DNA of 64,000 nucleotides from Aeromonas veronii (GTDB lineage: Bacteria > Pseudomonadota > Gammaproteobacteria > Enterobacterales > Aeromonadaceae), in NCBI GenBank assembly GCA_041319085.1, contig CP101033.1:1886501-1950500 (forward strand). The letters run 5' to 3'. Shown one piece after another: positions 1 through 7,015 of the stretch. Each line of letters begins with the position of its first letter. The stretch's first letter is position 1. The notes beneath the pieces were generated by a model. That model saw nothing but the letters and a program-made list of their open reading frames with translations, was not told where the DNA came from and searched no databases. Position numbers and translations under genes: made by a program.

Positions 1-171
1 GTCACTGAGCGGGGTGCCCAGCCAACCGGGGGCAAAGGCGATGAGCAGAATAAACGCCAGGTAGAGTCCCAGCATCAGAGCCGAGAGGGCCCAGGCAAAA
101 CGCTGGCGCTTGGCGACCAGCTCCTGGAAGTTGGGATCTTGCTGGATCCTCAGGTAGCTTTGCTGTTCCAT
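1..171 (-). CDS. yjcH: DUF485 family inner-membrane protein (YjcH-like), cut by window edge
   Basis: The first 57 codons are present; the C-terminus lies beyond the window. The protein starts MEQQSYLRIQQDP and has the DUF485 layout: a short polar N-terminus, a basic LVAKRQRFAW stretch, then a transmembrane helix (about residues 29-48) rich in Leu, Ala and Phe. In E. coli yjcH is co-transcribed with the acetate permease gene actP and its product is a small membrane protein of unknown exact role. The next gene off the edge may therefore be actP, which cannot be seen here. The ATG is chosen because it begins the family's usual N-terminus. Confidence 0.8.
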   Translation of the reverse strand, partial: MEQQSYLRIQQDPNFQELVAKRQRFAWALSALMLGLYLAFILLIAFAPGWLGTPLSD

Positions 172-276
172 TGCAGTTCTCCATGACATGAGTGTCAGCG
201 GTGGATGGGGTAACCCCGACGAGCAGGGGATCTGCTCATGTAAGCAAAATGTGAATTAAATGTTATTTGTGGGCAA

Positions 277-903
277 TTAGACTTTGGGATAAGCCAGCGG
301 CGAGCCGCAGGTCAGGCGCAGATAGATGAGCGCGGCCGTGGTGGCATCGGCAAGGGCATCGTGGGCGGGCAGGGGGGGCAGTTCAAGATGGCTGCAGATG
401 GCACTCAAGTGCAGGTCGATGGCCGCATCGGGATAGCGGCGATAGAGGTGGTCGTGATAGAGCTGGCTCACCTCTATACCTCGCTGGGGCAGGGTCAATC
501 CCCACAATTTCTGGCAGGCGAGATTGAGAATACGCAGGTCGTAGGCGATGTGATAGCCCACCAGTTCACGCGGGCCGATAAAGGTCAGAAGTAAGCGCAG
601 CGCCGCCTCCAGCGTCATCCCCTGTTGCAGATCCTGATGGCGCAGACCGTGGATCACCACCGATTGGCCGGTCAGGCTGGCCGGTGGCTGCACCTTGATG
701 GCGAGTGCCTCGCCAGTCAGCAGCCGTTTACCCTGAATGCGCACCGCCCCGATGGAGACGATCTCGGCCTGCTCGGGATCAAGACTGGTGGTCTCGAAAT
801 CGAGGGCGATCCGTTCATCTTTCGGTGGGGTGGCAAAGAGCGGTGCGAACTCGCCAGTTCGGAACGCACGGCCATACCAGTAGCGTCGAGCGCGGCTCAA
901 CAT
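277..903 (-). CDS. DnaQ-like 3'-5' exonuclease (DEDDh family)
   Basis: A 208-residue exonuclease of the DNA polymerase III epsilon superfamily, expected to remove nucleotides from 3' ends using two metal ions. The acidic residues are visible: ExoI in ALDFETTSL (D35, E37), ExoII in GYHIAYDLRILN (D122), and ExoIII in HDALADA (H181, D186), which gives the DEDDh pattern. It has neither the clamp motif nor the C-terminal polymerase-binding region of DnaQ, so it is a paralogue and not the replicative proofreader. I chose ATG 903, five bases after the upstream TAG; an in-frame GTG at 939 would overlap the upstream gene by 34 bases. It forms an operon with the DUF294 gene, a pairing common in Vibrio, Aeromonas and Pseudomonas. 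Confidence 0.85.
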   Translation of the reverse strand: MLSRARRYWYGRAFRTGEFAPLFATPPKDERIALDFETTSLDPEQAEIVSIGAVRIQGKRLLTGEALAIKVQPPASLTGQSVVIHGLRHQDLQQGMTLEAALRLLLTFIGPRELVGYHIAYDLRILNLACQKLWGLTLPQRGIEVSQLYHDHLYRRYPDAAIDLHLSAICSHLELPPLPAHDALADATTAALIYLRLTCGSPLAYPKV

Positions 904-905
904 GG

Positions 906-2693
906 CTATTGTCTCAGACGAAAGTGCAAGGTGAGCCACTGCTGGAATTTCTTCACCTGATGCAGCGCCTGGCGCAGCAGATCCCGCTCGCTGTGGCTGA
1001 GATCCTGTGTCTGCACCCGGCTGTTGCCGCCCTTGAGTTGGCTGCGCAGCCTCAGCCGGATAAAGAGCCGGAACGCCTCCGCCAGATTGCTGCCATAGTC
1101 GGCACTGAGCCGCTCGGCGGCCACCAGTGCATCGATACGCCCCAGGGTCGAGGTCTCCAGTATGCCCCCTTCAAGGGCCAGCATACGGATGCCATGTACC
1201 AGCGGGAACAGGCCGCCCCGTTTCAGATCCAGCCCTTCCGGTGGCTGCTCCAGCCGGCCAAACAGGGTGAGCGGGGCATGGAAGGCCACCGCCGGTCGCA
1301 CCATCTCCGCCAGCAGATCCCGCCTGTCCGCCAACTGCTCGCGCAGCGCTCTGGCAACCGGCAGATGGAGCTGACGGTCCCCTGCTATGGGGTGAGCATC
1401 GGCCAGGGTGGCGAGCCACAGCAGCTCATCCTCCTTTGCCGTGGTGCAGGCGCTGGCAATGGCGCTTTGCCACTCGCTGCCCGTTTTCACCCAGGCCGGA
1501 TTGTTCACCATTACCAGCCCGGGGCAGAGCGGGTAGCCGAGCCGCTCCAGCAGGTTGCTGAAGGCCGCCAGATCGGCCTCTTGGGTGGGCCATGCCAGCC
1601 CCTCTGGCAGGATCAGGGCGTTGTCCTGGTCGGTTTTGAGGAGCTGCTCGCCGCGCCCCTCCGAGCCCAGCATCAACAGACAGACGTTATCCTGCACCTC
1701 GGGGGGGATCACCAGCGCAAAGGCTTTGGCGATCAGCTGTTCGTTGATGGTGGCGATCAGCTTCATCAAAAAGGCGGTGTGGATCCCCTGGGCAAACAGC
1801 GAACGGGTCAATTGTTGCTGTTCGCGGGCCACCGCCTCCAGTGCCGGCAGGCTGTCGGCGCGGGCGATGCGCAGGGTCAGCACGTGGGAGTGGGTCGAGA
1901 AAAGCCCCAACACCTGAGTCAGTTGCAAGATGCCAGCCACCTCGTTGCCACGCCACACCACCAGTCGCTTGATGCGATGGCGGGTCATCAGCAACAGGGC
2001 ATCAAACAGATAGCTCTCCAGCGGCAGACCAATCAGGGGGGTGGGGGTCAGCACCGAGAGGGTGGCCGTCAGCGGCAATCCCTTGAGGGTCAGGGCGTGG
2101 AGCAAGGTCTTGCGGGTTGCCAGCGTGAGGGAGCCGTCATGAGCCGGGTAGAGCAGGCAATCGGTCCCCTTGCTCACCATGGCTTCGGTCGCCGCCAGCA
2201 GTGACAGCTTGCTGTCGACGATAAGCGGTGCTTGCAGATGGCCGGGTTCGATGCGGGTCAGGATAAATTCCGCCAGATTCTTCTGACCCAGTTGTTCGCG
2301 TTGCTCCTGCTGGCGCTGGCGCTCGGCCAGATTGGCTGTGAAGTAGCTGGCAAACTGCGGATCCTGCTCACAGAGCGCCAGAAAGGTGTGGCGAGGGATG
2401 AGCTGGCAGAGGCAGTCTTCCAGCGCGGTGAAGCGGTGGCGGCAACGGCCGTCAAACTGGGCGCGCACATCGAACAGATCATCGACCCCGTAATCACCAA
2501 ACGGGTGGTGAGGGGCCGACTCTTCCACCGCCCCCTTGATGATGAGATAGAGGCCGGGAGGCTCGTCCCCCTCCTTGAGCAGCAGATCCCCGGCCCGAAA
2601 ATAGCAGAGCGAGAGGTGACGGGAGAGCCGCTCGCGCGCCTCCTCGTCCAGTCGGTCGAACGGTGGTCTGGCAAAATTGAACAGGGTTGACAT
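906..2693 (-). CDS. cNMP-binding / CBS / DUF294 putative nucleotidyltransferase
   Basis: A 595-residue cytosolic regulatory protein. Residues 1-120 form a cyclic-nucleotide-binding fold (FRAGDLLLKEGDEPPGLYLI). Residues about 150-280 hold a CBS pair. Residues about 330-460 form the DUF294 GlnD-like nucleotidyltransferase domain (MLGSEGRGEQLLKTDQDNALIL, with the G-S and D-x-D residues kept). The rest is the DUF294 C-terminal helical domain. Such proteins are usually found beside a DnaQ-like exonuclease, as here; the substrate is unknown. Linkage to acetate-permease genes suggests a metabolic signalling role, which is inference. ATG 2693 is preceded by AGAGGA with 7-base spacing and was preferred over an upstream in-frame start at 2744. 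Confidence 0.85.
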   Translation of the reverse strand: MSTLFNFARPPFDRLDEEARERLSRHLSLCYFRAGDLLLKEGDEPPGLYLIIKGAVEESAPHHPFGDYGVDDLFDVRAQFDGRCRHRFTALEDCLCQLIPRHTFLALCEQDPQFASYFTANLAERQRQQEQREQLGQKNLAEFILTRIEPGHLQAPLIVDSKLSLLAATEAMVSKGTDCLLYPAHDGSLTLATRKTLLHALTLKGLPLTATLSVLTPTPLIGLPLESYLFDALLLMTRHRIKRLVVWRGNEVAGILQLTQVLGLFSTHSHVLTLRIARADSLPALEAVAREQQQLTRSLFAQGIHTAFLMKLIATINEQLIAKAFALVIPPEVQDNVCLLMLGSEGRGEQLLKTDQDNALILPEGLAWPTQEADLAAFSNLLERLGYPLCPGLVMVNNPAWVKTGSEWQSAIASACTTAKEDELLWLATLADAHPIAGDRQLHLPVARALREQLADRRDLLAEMVRPAVAFHAPLTLFGRLEQPPEGLDLKRGGLFPLVHGIRMLALEGGILETSTLGRIDALVAAERLSADYGSNLAEAFRLFIRLRLRSQLKGGNSRVQTQDLSHSERDLLRQALHQVKKFQQWLTLHFRLRQ

Positions 2694-2861
2694 GACAGCG
2701 TCCTCTGCTGGCTTGCGGCACTCATCCAGCTCCCAGTGTGACAAAGGGAGGGGGAGGCGACCAGCCGACTTTAGTCTCAGCTGTACCGGATGATAACACT
2801 CTGATAACGTAATGGTATGACCAGTGAGTCGGTTTCAGGGATCAAGGAGAGGACAAGGGAG

Positions 2862-3668
2862 ATGGAAAAACCAAGGATCAAGTGCGAGATCCACGACGGG
2901 ATTGCCGAAGTGATGCTGACGCGGGGGGATAAACTCAATGCGCTGGACCGCGCCATGTTTAGCGCCATTGACGAGACGCTGACGCAACTCGCTCAGCACA
3001 AGGGGCTGCGGGCGGTGATCCTACACGGCGAGGGGCGGGCCTTCTGCGCAGGGCTGGATGTTAAATCGATGCTGAGACAGCCGGTAGCGGCGCTCGATAT
3101 TCTCAAGCGCGAGGCGGACGAAGCGACCAATCTGGCCCAGCGGGTCGCCTATGGCTGGCACCAGCTGCCGGTGCCGGTGATTGCGGTGACCCAAGGGGTC
3201 TGTTTTGGCGGTGGCTTGCAGATTGCGCTCGGCGCCGATTTTCGCTTCAGCACCCCCGATTGCCGCTTCTCGGTGATGGAGATCAAGTGGGGCATCATTC
3301 CCGACATGAGTGGCAGCGTCACCATGCGCAACCTGATGGGTCTGGATACCGCCATGGAGCTGGCCATGAGCGGGCGCGAGCTGGATGCCGTCGAGGCGAA
3401 ATCCCTCGGGATGGTAAGCCGGGTCTGCGCCGATCCGCTGGTGGAGGCGCGGGAGTTTGCCCGCACCCTCATCACCAAGTCGCCCGATGCGCTGGCGGGG
3501 ATCAAGCAGCTCTACAGTCAGGCCTGGGCTCGTAGTGACGAGGCGATGCTCAAAGAAGAGACCCGCCTGCAAAAGCAGATCCTGGGACGTCCCAATCAGT
3601 GGCGAGCCACCCTAAACAGCCTGTTTCGCTGGCGTTTGCCGTTCGGGCCGCGCCGCAATCCGCTCTGA
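2862..3668 (+). CDS. Crotonase / enoyl-CoA hydratase family protein
   Basis: A 268-residue single-domain crotonase. The oxyanion-hole segments are clear: GRAFCAGLDVKSM and GVCFGGGLQIALGADFRF. The position matching the first catalytic glutamate of enoyl-CoA hydratase (GGGCE) is glutamine here (GGGLQ), while the second glutamate is kept (SVMEIKWG), so the exact reaction on the acyl-CoA is uncertain. The start MEKPRIKCEIHDG at 2862 follows an AAGGAGA at 2844 with about 11-base spacing; an in-frame ATG at 2817 would add 15 residues unlike the family. It stands alone, divergent from the DUF294 operon. Confidence 0.85.
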   Translation: MEKPRIKCEIHDGIAEVMLTRGDKLNALDRAMFSAIDETLTQLAQHKGLRAVILHGEGRAFCAGLDVKSMLRQPVAALDILKREADEATNLAQRVAYGWHQLPVPVIAVTQGVCFGGGLQIALGADFRFSTPDCRFSVMEIKWGIIPDMSGSVTMRNLMGLDTAMELAMSGRELDAVEAKSLGMVSRVCADPLVEAREFARTLITKSPDALAGIKQLYSQAWARSDEAMLKEETRLQKQILGRPNQWRATLNSLFRWRLPFGPRRNPL

Positions 3669-3692
3669 CCGCGAACAGATAGAGTGCAAAAG

Positions 3693-3720
3693 AAATGGCA
3701 GCCGAGGCTGCCATTTGTAT
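3693..3720. terminator. Bidirectional terminator hairpin
   Basis: An 11-bp perfect stem, AAATGGCAGCC and GGCTGCCATTT, with a two-base loop, lies between the convergent crotonase and symporter genes. Weak T-rich tails are present on both sides, so it can serve both. Confidence 0.75.
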
Positions 3721-3742
3721 TGATATCTTATGTCGTTTTGGT

Positions 3743-5242
3743 TCAGGAGATCTTGCGATTCTGATCCGGTTCGAACGGGTGACCGGATTTCTCCAGTTCC
3801 AGATTCTCTTCGGAGCGCTTGCCCACCCAGTAATCGGCGTTCTTGATGCCGAGCTTCTCCGGGTGGAATACAGGGTCAATACCTTGTGCCTGTTGCGCCT
3901 CGTAATCCTTCAGGCAGACGAAGGCAGTCTTTTGCAGCAGCAGGATGGCGACGATGTTAAGCCAGGCCATCAGGCCGACCCCGATATCACCCATGCCCCA
4001 CGCCAGATCCGCCGTCTTGACGGTGCCGTAGACAGTGGCGGCCATCAGCGCAATCTTCAGCAAGAAAGTGAGCCAGGGACGATTTATCTTGCGGTTGATG
4101 TAGGCGATGTTGGTCTCGGCGATGTAGTAGTAGGCAACGATGGTGGTGAACGCGAAGAAGAACAGCGCGATAGCCACGAAAATGCTGCCAAAGCCGGGCA
4201 TCATGCTCTCCATGGCAGTCTGCACATAGCCCGGGCCCGCAGCGATGCCGGCAATACCGGTGTAGAGGGCGGCGCCGTCCGGCCCTTGTACGTTATAGAG
4301 ACCGGTGATCAGCAGCATAAAGCCGGTGGCGGAGCAGACAAACAGGGTGTCAATGTAGACGGAAAACGCCTGCACCAGACCCTGCTTGGCCGGGTGGCTC
4401 ACTGCCGCAGCAGAAGAGGCGTGCGGCCCGGTACCCTGACCCGCTTCGTTGGAGTAGACCCCGCGCTTGACACCCCACATGATGGCCAGACCCAGAATGG
4501 CACCGAAACCGGCATCCATACCGAAGGCGCTCTTCCAGATCAGCAGGATCACGCCCGGCAGGGCAGAGATGTTGAGGGCGATGATGACGCAAGCCACGAT
4601 GATGTAGCCGAGCGCCATAAAGGGCACCACGGTACTGGCGAAGCTGGCGATACGCTTGACGCCGCCGAAGATGATAAAGCCGAGCAGCAGCGCCAGACCG
4701 GCGGCGGTGACGTTCGGATCGATATTAAAGGCGGTCTGCAGGCTGGAGCCGATGGAGTTGGCCTGCACGCCCGGCAGCAGCACGCCGCAGGCGAAGATGG
4801 TGGCGATGGCAAACGTCCAGGCATACCACTTCATGCCAAGCCCTTTTTCGATGTAGAAGGCCGGGCCGCCGCGGTATTCACCGTTGATCTTCTCTTTGTA
4901 AACCTGACCCAGGGTGGACTCCACGAAGGCGGAGCTGGCACCGAGGAAGGCCACCATCCACATCCAGAACAGGGCGCCCGGGCCACCGAAGGTGATGGCG
5001 GTGGCCACACCCGCGATGTTACCGGTGCCCACACGACCGGCCAGGGTCATGGCCAGCGCCTGGAAGGAGGAGACACCGGCATCGGTGCTCTTGCCATCAA
5101 ACATCAGGCGAACCATCTCTTTGATATGACGCAGTTGCAAAAAACGGGTGCGCAGGGAGAAGTAAAGACCGACCCCCAGACACAGGTAGATGAGCGCAGG
5201 GCTCCAGATTACTCCATTGATGGCATTGACGATTTCATTCAT
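3743..5242 (-). CDS. Alanine/glycine:cation symporter (AGCS family)
   Basis: A 499-residue polytopic inner-membrane carrier of the AGCS family, which imports alanine or glycine with sodium or protons. Family signatures: the N-terminal IWSPALIYLCLGVGLYFSLRTRF, the conserved GRVGTGNIAGVATAITFGGPGALFWMW region, NEAGQGTGPHASSAA, and about ten to eleven hydrophobic helices. ATG 5242 has GGAG eight bases upstream; an in-frame TTG at 5251 is less likely. It is a single-gene unit. A perfect 20-base inverted repeat about 85 bases upstream may be its operator. Confidence 0.92.
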   Translation of the reverse strand: MNEIVNAINGVIWSPALIYLCLGVGLYFSLRTRFLQLRHIKEMVRLMFDGKSTDAGVSSFQALAMTLAGRVGTGNIAGVATAITFGGPGALFWMWMVAFLGASSAFVESTLGQVYKEKINGEYRGGPAFYIEKGLGMKWYAWTFAIATIFACGVLLPGVQANSIGSSLQTAFNIDPNVTAAGLALLLGFIIFGGVKRIASFASTVVPFMALGYIIVACVIIALNISALPGVILLIWKSAFGMDAGFGAILGLAIMWGVKRGVYSNEAGQGTGPHASSAAAVSHPAKQGLVQAFSVYIDTLFVCSATGFMLLITGLYNVQGPDGAALYTGIAGIAAGPGYVQTAMESMMPGFGSIFVAIALFFFAFTTIVAYYYIAETNIAYINRKINRPWLTFLLKIALMAATVYGTVKTADLAWGMGDIGVGLMAWLNIVAILLLQKTAFVCLKDYEAQQAQGIDPVFHPEKLGIKNADYWVGKRSEENLELEKSGHPFEPDQNRKIS

Positions 5243-5325
5243 GTACAACAACTCCTTTGTTGTGTTTGTGGCGCTGTCTTGGCGAGATCTTGGCCTCGCT
5301 CTCTATCACTGTTTTCGGCCCAGCC

Positions 5326-5345
5326 TGTTAACAATCCAGTTAACA
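5326..5345. promoter_or_regulatory. Inverted repeat in divergent promoter region, candidate operator
   Basis: The sequence TGTTAACAATCCAGTTAACA is a perfect 7-7 inverted repeat with a 6-base spacer. It lies in the 348-base gap (5243-5590) between the AGCS gene and the divergent acetyltransferase. The arms resemble but do not match the TyrR-box pattern (TGTAAA-N6-TTTACA). The regulator is unknown. I see nothing else gene-like in this gap. Confidence 0.4.
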
Positions 5346-5590
5346 AATGAGCACGAGGTTGAGGGGTTAAGCAGAGCGCAAAGGCGCGCCATGCATGGGG
5401 TGTAACATATCGAGTTGTATCGGTGCTTCCTAGCGAAAAATGTCGTCTTGTTGCAAATTTGTGAATTGACAAGGGCGGGAAGATAATGGCAGGCAGCGTT
5501 TTCTATGAGTAAAGATGAGTTCCTCCTTGTTGATCTGCGCCGGGCAATGTGACGGGCGTAACACAATGGAAAGCAAACATGAGGCCAACA

Positions 5591-6028
5591 ATGAAAGATA
5601 CCTCTGACATATTGACGTTCCGTGCCCCTGAGGCCAACGACGGGAGCGCCATCGCCCACCTGTTCACCCAATTGGGGTATCCTACCGAAGGGCGTGATGT
5701 GACGGCGCGCCTGTTGGTGCCGGATCCCGCCAGCTCGGTGCTGCTTGCCTCCCTGGCTGACAAGGTGGTCGGCGTACTGGTGTGGCACAGGCTGGCACCG
5801 CTGCATGTTGCACCAGCATGGGGCTTGATCTCGGCGCTGGTTGTCGATGAAGGGGCAAGAGGGGCGGGAGTGGGCGCGGCCTTGCTCAAGCGAGCCAAAG
5901 AGATGGCGCGGGCCGCAGGTTGTGCCCAGCTGGAGCTCTCCAGCAGCCTCAAGCGCGAGCTGGCCCACCGCTTCTATCTGGCGCAGGCGTATCAGGAGCG
6001 GCCGAAACGGTTCGTCAAACTGCTGTGA
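5591..6028 (+). CDS. GNAT family N-acetyltransferase
   Basis: A 145-residue single-domain GNAT enzyme that would move an acetyl group from acetyl-CoA to an amine; the substrate is unknown. The acetyl-CoA pyrophosphate loop is visible (VVDEGARGAGVGAALLKRAKEMA), as is the C-terminal ELSSSLKRELAHRFYLAQAYQ, in which Tyr sits at the usual general-acid region. ATG 5591 has GAGG at 5581 with good spacing; ATG 5579 in the same frame is an alternative. mtfA starts 31 bases downstream on the same strand, so co-transcription is likely. Confidence 0.85.
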   Translation: MKDTSDILTFRAPEANDGSAIAHLFTQLGYPTEGRDVTARLLVPDPASSVLLASLADKVVGVLVWHRLAPLHVAPAWGLISALVVDEGARGAGVGAALLKRAKEMARAAGCAQLELSSSLKRELAHRFYLAQAYQERPKRFVKLL

Positions 6029-6059
6029 CGTGGTTTTTGCATCTAAAGAAGGAGTTGGC

Positions 6060-6854
6060 GTGCTGGGATGGTTCAAATGGCTGGGTGGTCGCCCGCAAAC
6101 GTCCATGAGTGACGATGAGCTGGCGCGGTGGCGTCAGGCACTGGCGGCAGTGCCCATCTTGCAAGGGCTCAGCGACACCGAGCAGACCACGCTTATTGGC
6201 TTGGGGCAACAGCTGCTCAAACGCAAGACCCTGACCCTGATCGGGGTCGAGCTCAGCCCCCGCCAACAGGCGGTGCTGGCGCTGCAGGCGGCGCTGCCTA
6301 TTCTGCACCTCGGCGTTGACTGGTATCGCGGTTTTCACGAAATCATCATCATTCCCCAGCCCGTGACCCGGCGCCAGGAGGTGCAGGATGAGTTCGGGCT
6401 GGTGAGCGAGATTGAAGAGGAGAACGCCGGCGAATCCTGGCCGCAAGGGCCGTTGGTGCTGGCCTGGAGCGAGCTACAGCAGGATGGCGACTGGGACGGC
6501 TGTAATCTGGTGATCCATGAGCTGGCCCACAAGCTCGACATGCTGGGCGGTGAGGCGGACGGTGCACCACCGTTGCCGGGGCAGATGAGTAGCCAGCTGT
6601 GGCAGCAGGCCTTTCAGGCCGCCTTCGATGAGCTGTGCCAGCAGATCGACCGGGACGAGGTGACCGCAATCGATCCCTATGCCGCCGAACATCCCGCCGA
6701 ATTTTTCGCCGTCAGTTGCGAGTGCTTCTTTACGGATCCGCTGCGGCTGCAGCAGGTCTATCCCGCGGTATACCGGCAACTGAGCCAGCTCTTTAGTCAG
6801 GATCCTGCCCTGCGATTCCCCGCGACCCGCTTGCTGGCGGGCTCAGGCGGATGA
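6060..6854 (+). CDS. mtfA: Zinc-dependent peptidase MtfA (M90 family)
   Basis: A 264-residue protein (E. coli MtfA is 265). The metalloprotease motif is HELAHKLDM, followed by the family's downstream acidic block EHPAEFFAVSCECFF. In E. coli MtfA binds the glucose repressor Mlc, relieving ptsG repression, and has aminopeptidase activity. The start is GTG 6060, preceded by AAGGAG with 6-base spacing; no in-frame ATG fits. The reading frame continues open upstream, overlapping the GNAT gene, but that part does not resemble the family. Confidence 0.92.
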   Translation: MLGWFKWLGGRPQTSMSDDELARWRQALAAVPILQGLSDTEQTTLIGLGQQLLKRKTLTLIGVELSPRQQAVLALQAALPILHLGVDWYRGFHEIIIIPQPVTRRQEVQDEFGLVSEIEEENAGESWPQGPLVLAWSELQQDGDWDGCNLVIHELAHKLDMLGGEADGAPPLPGQMSSQLWQQAFQAAFDELCQQIDRDEVTAIDPYAAEHPAEFFAVSCECFFTDPLRLQQVYPAVYRQLSQLFSQDPALRFPATRLLAGSGG

Positions 6855-6964
6855 GACTTACTGCTCTGTTGGGTTTGGCTGCACTCAGCGTCAACCTAGA
6901 TCCCGCACGACCTCCAACCGGGGCGATCTCCCGTTACGCAGCCAGCGTGACGATTGCGAGCAGG

Positions 6965-6984
6965 CACTGTATGAACGTACAATA
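6965..6984 (+). promoter_or_regulatory. LexA (SOS) box upstream of polB
   Basis: The sequence CACTGTATGAACGTACAATA matches the LexA pattern CTGT-N8-ACAG except for the last base (ACAA). Its centre lies about 42 bases before the polB start. E. coli polB (dinA) is also LexA-controlled. Confidence 0.8.
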
Positions 6985-7015
6985 GTCCCATTCTCGGACA
7001 GCCCCTTTACGCTCC

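Noticed and set aside
705..2204. A 499-codon plus-strand frame opposite the DUF294 gene
   Set aside because: No domain, skewed composition; the minus-strand gene has clear domains and a ribosome site.
3695..5350. A 551-codon plus-strand frame opposite the AGCS symporter gene
   Set aside because: Shadow of a conserved membrane protein; begins in the terminator hairpin.
5504..5551. A 15-codon ORF just before the GNAT gene
   Set aside because: No Shine-Dalgarno and no distinctive sequence; likely chance.
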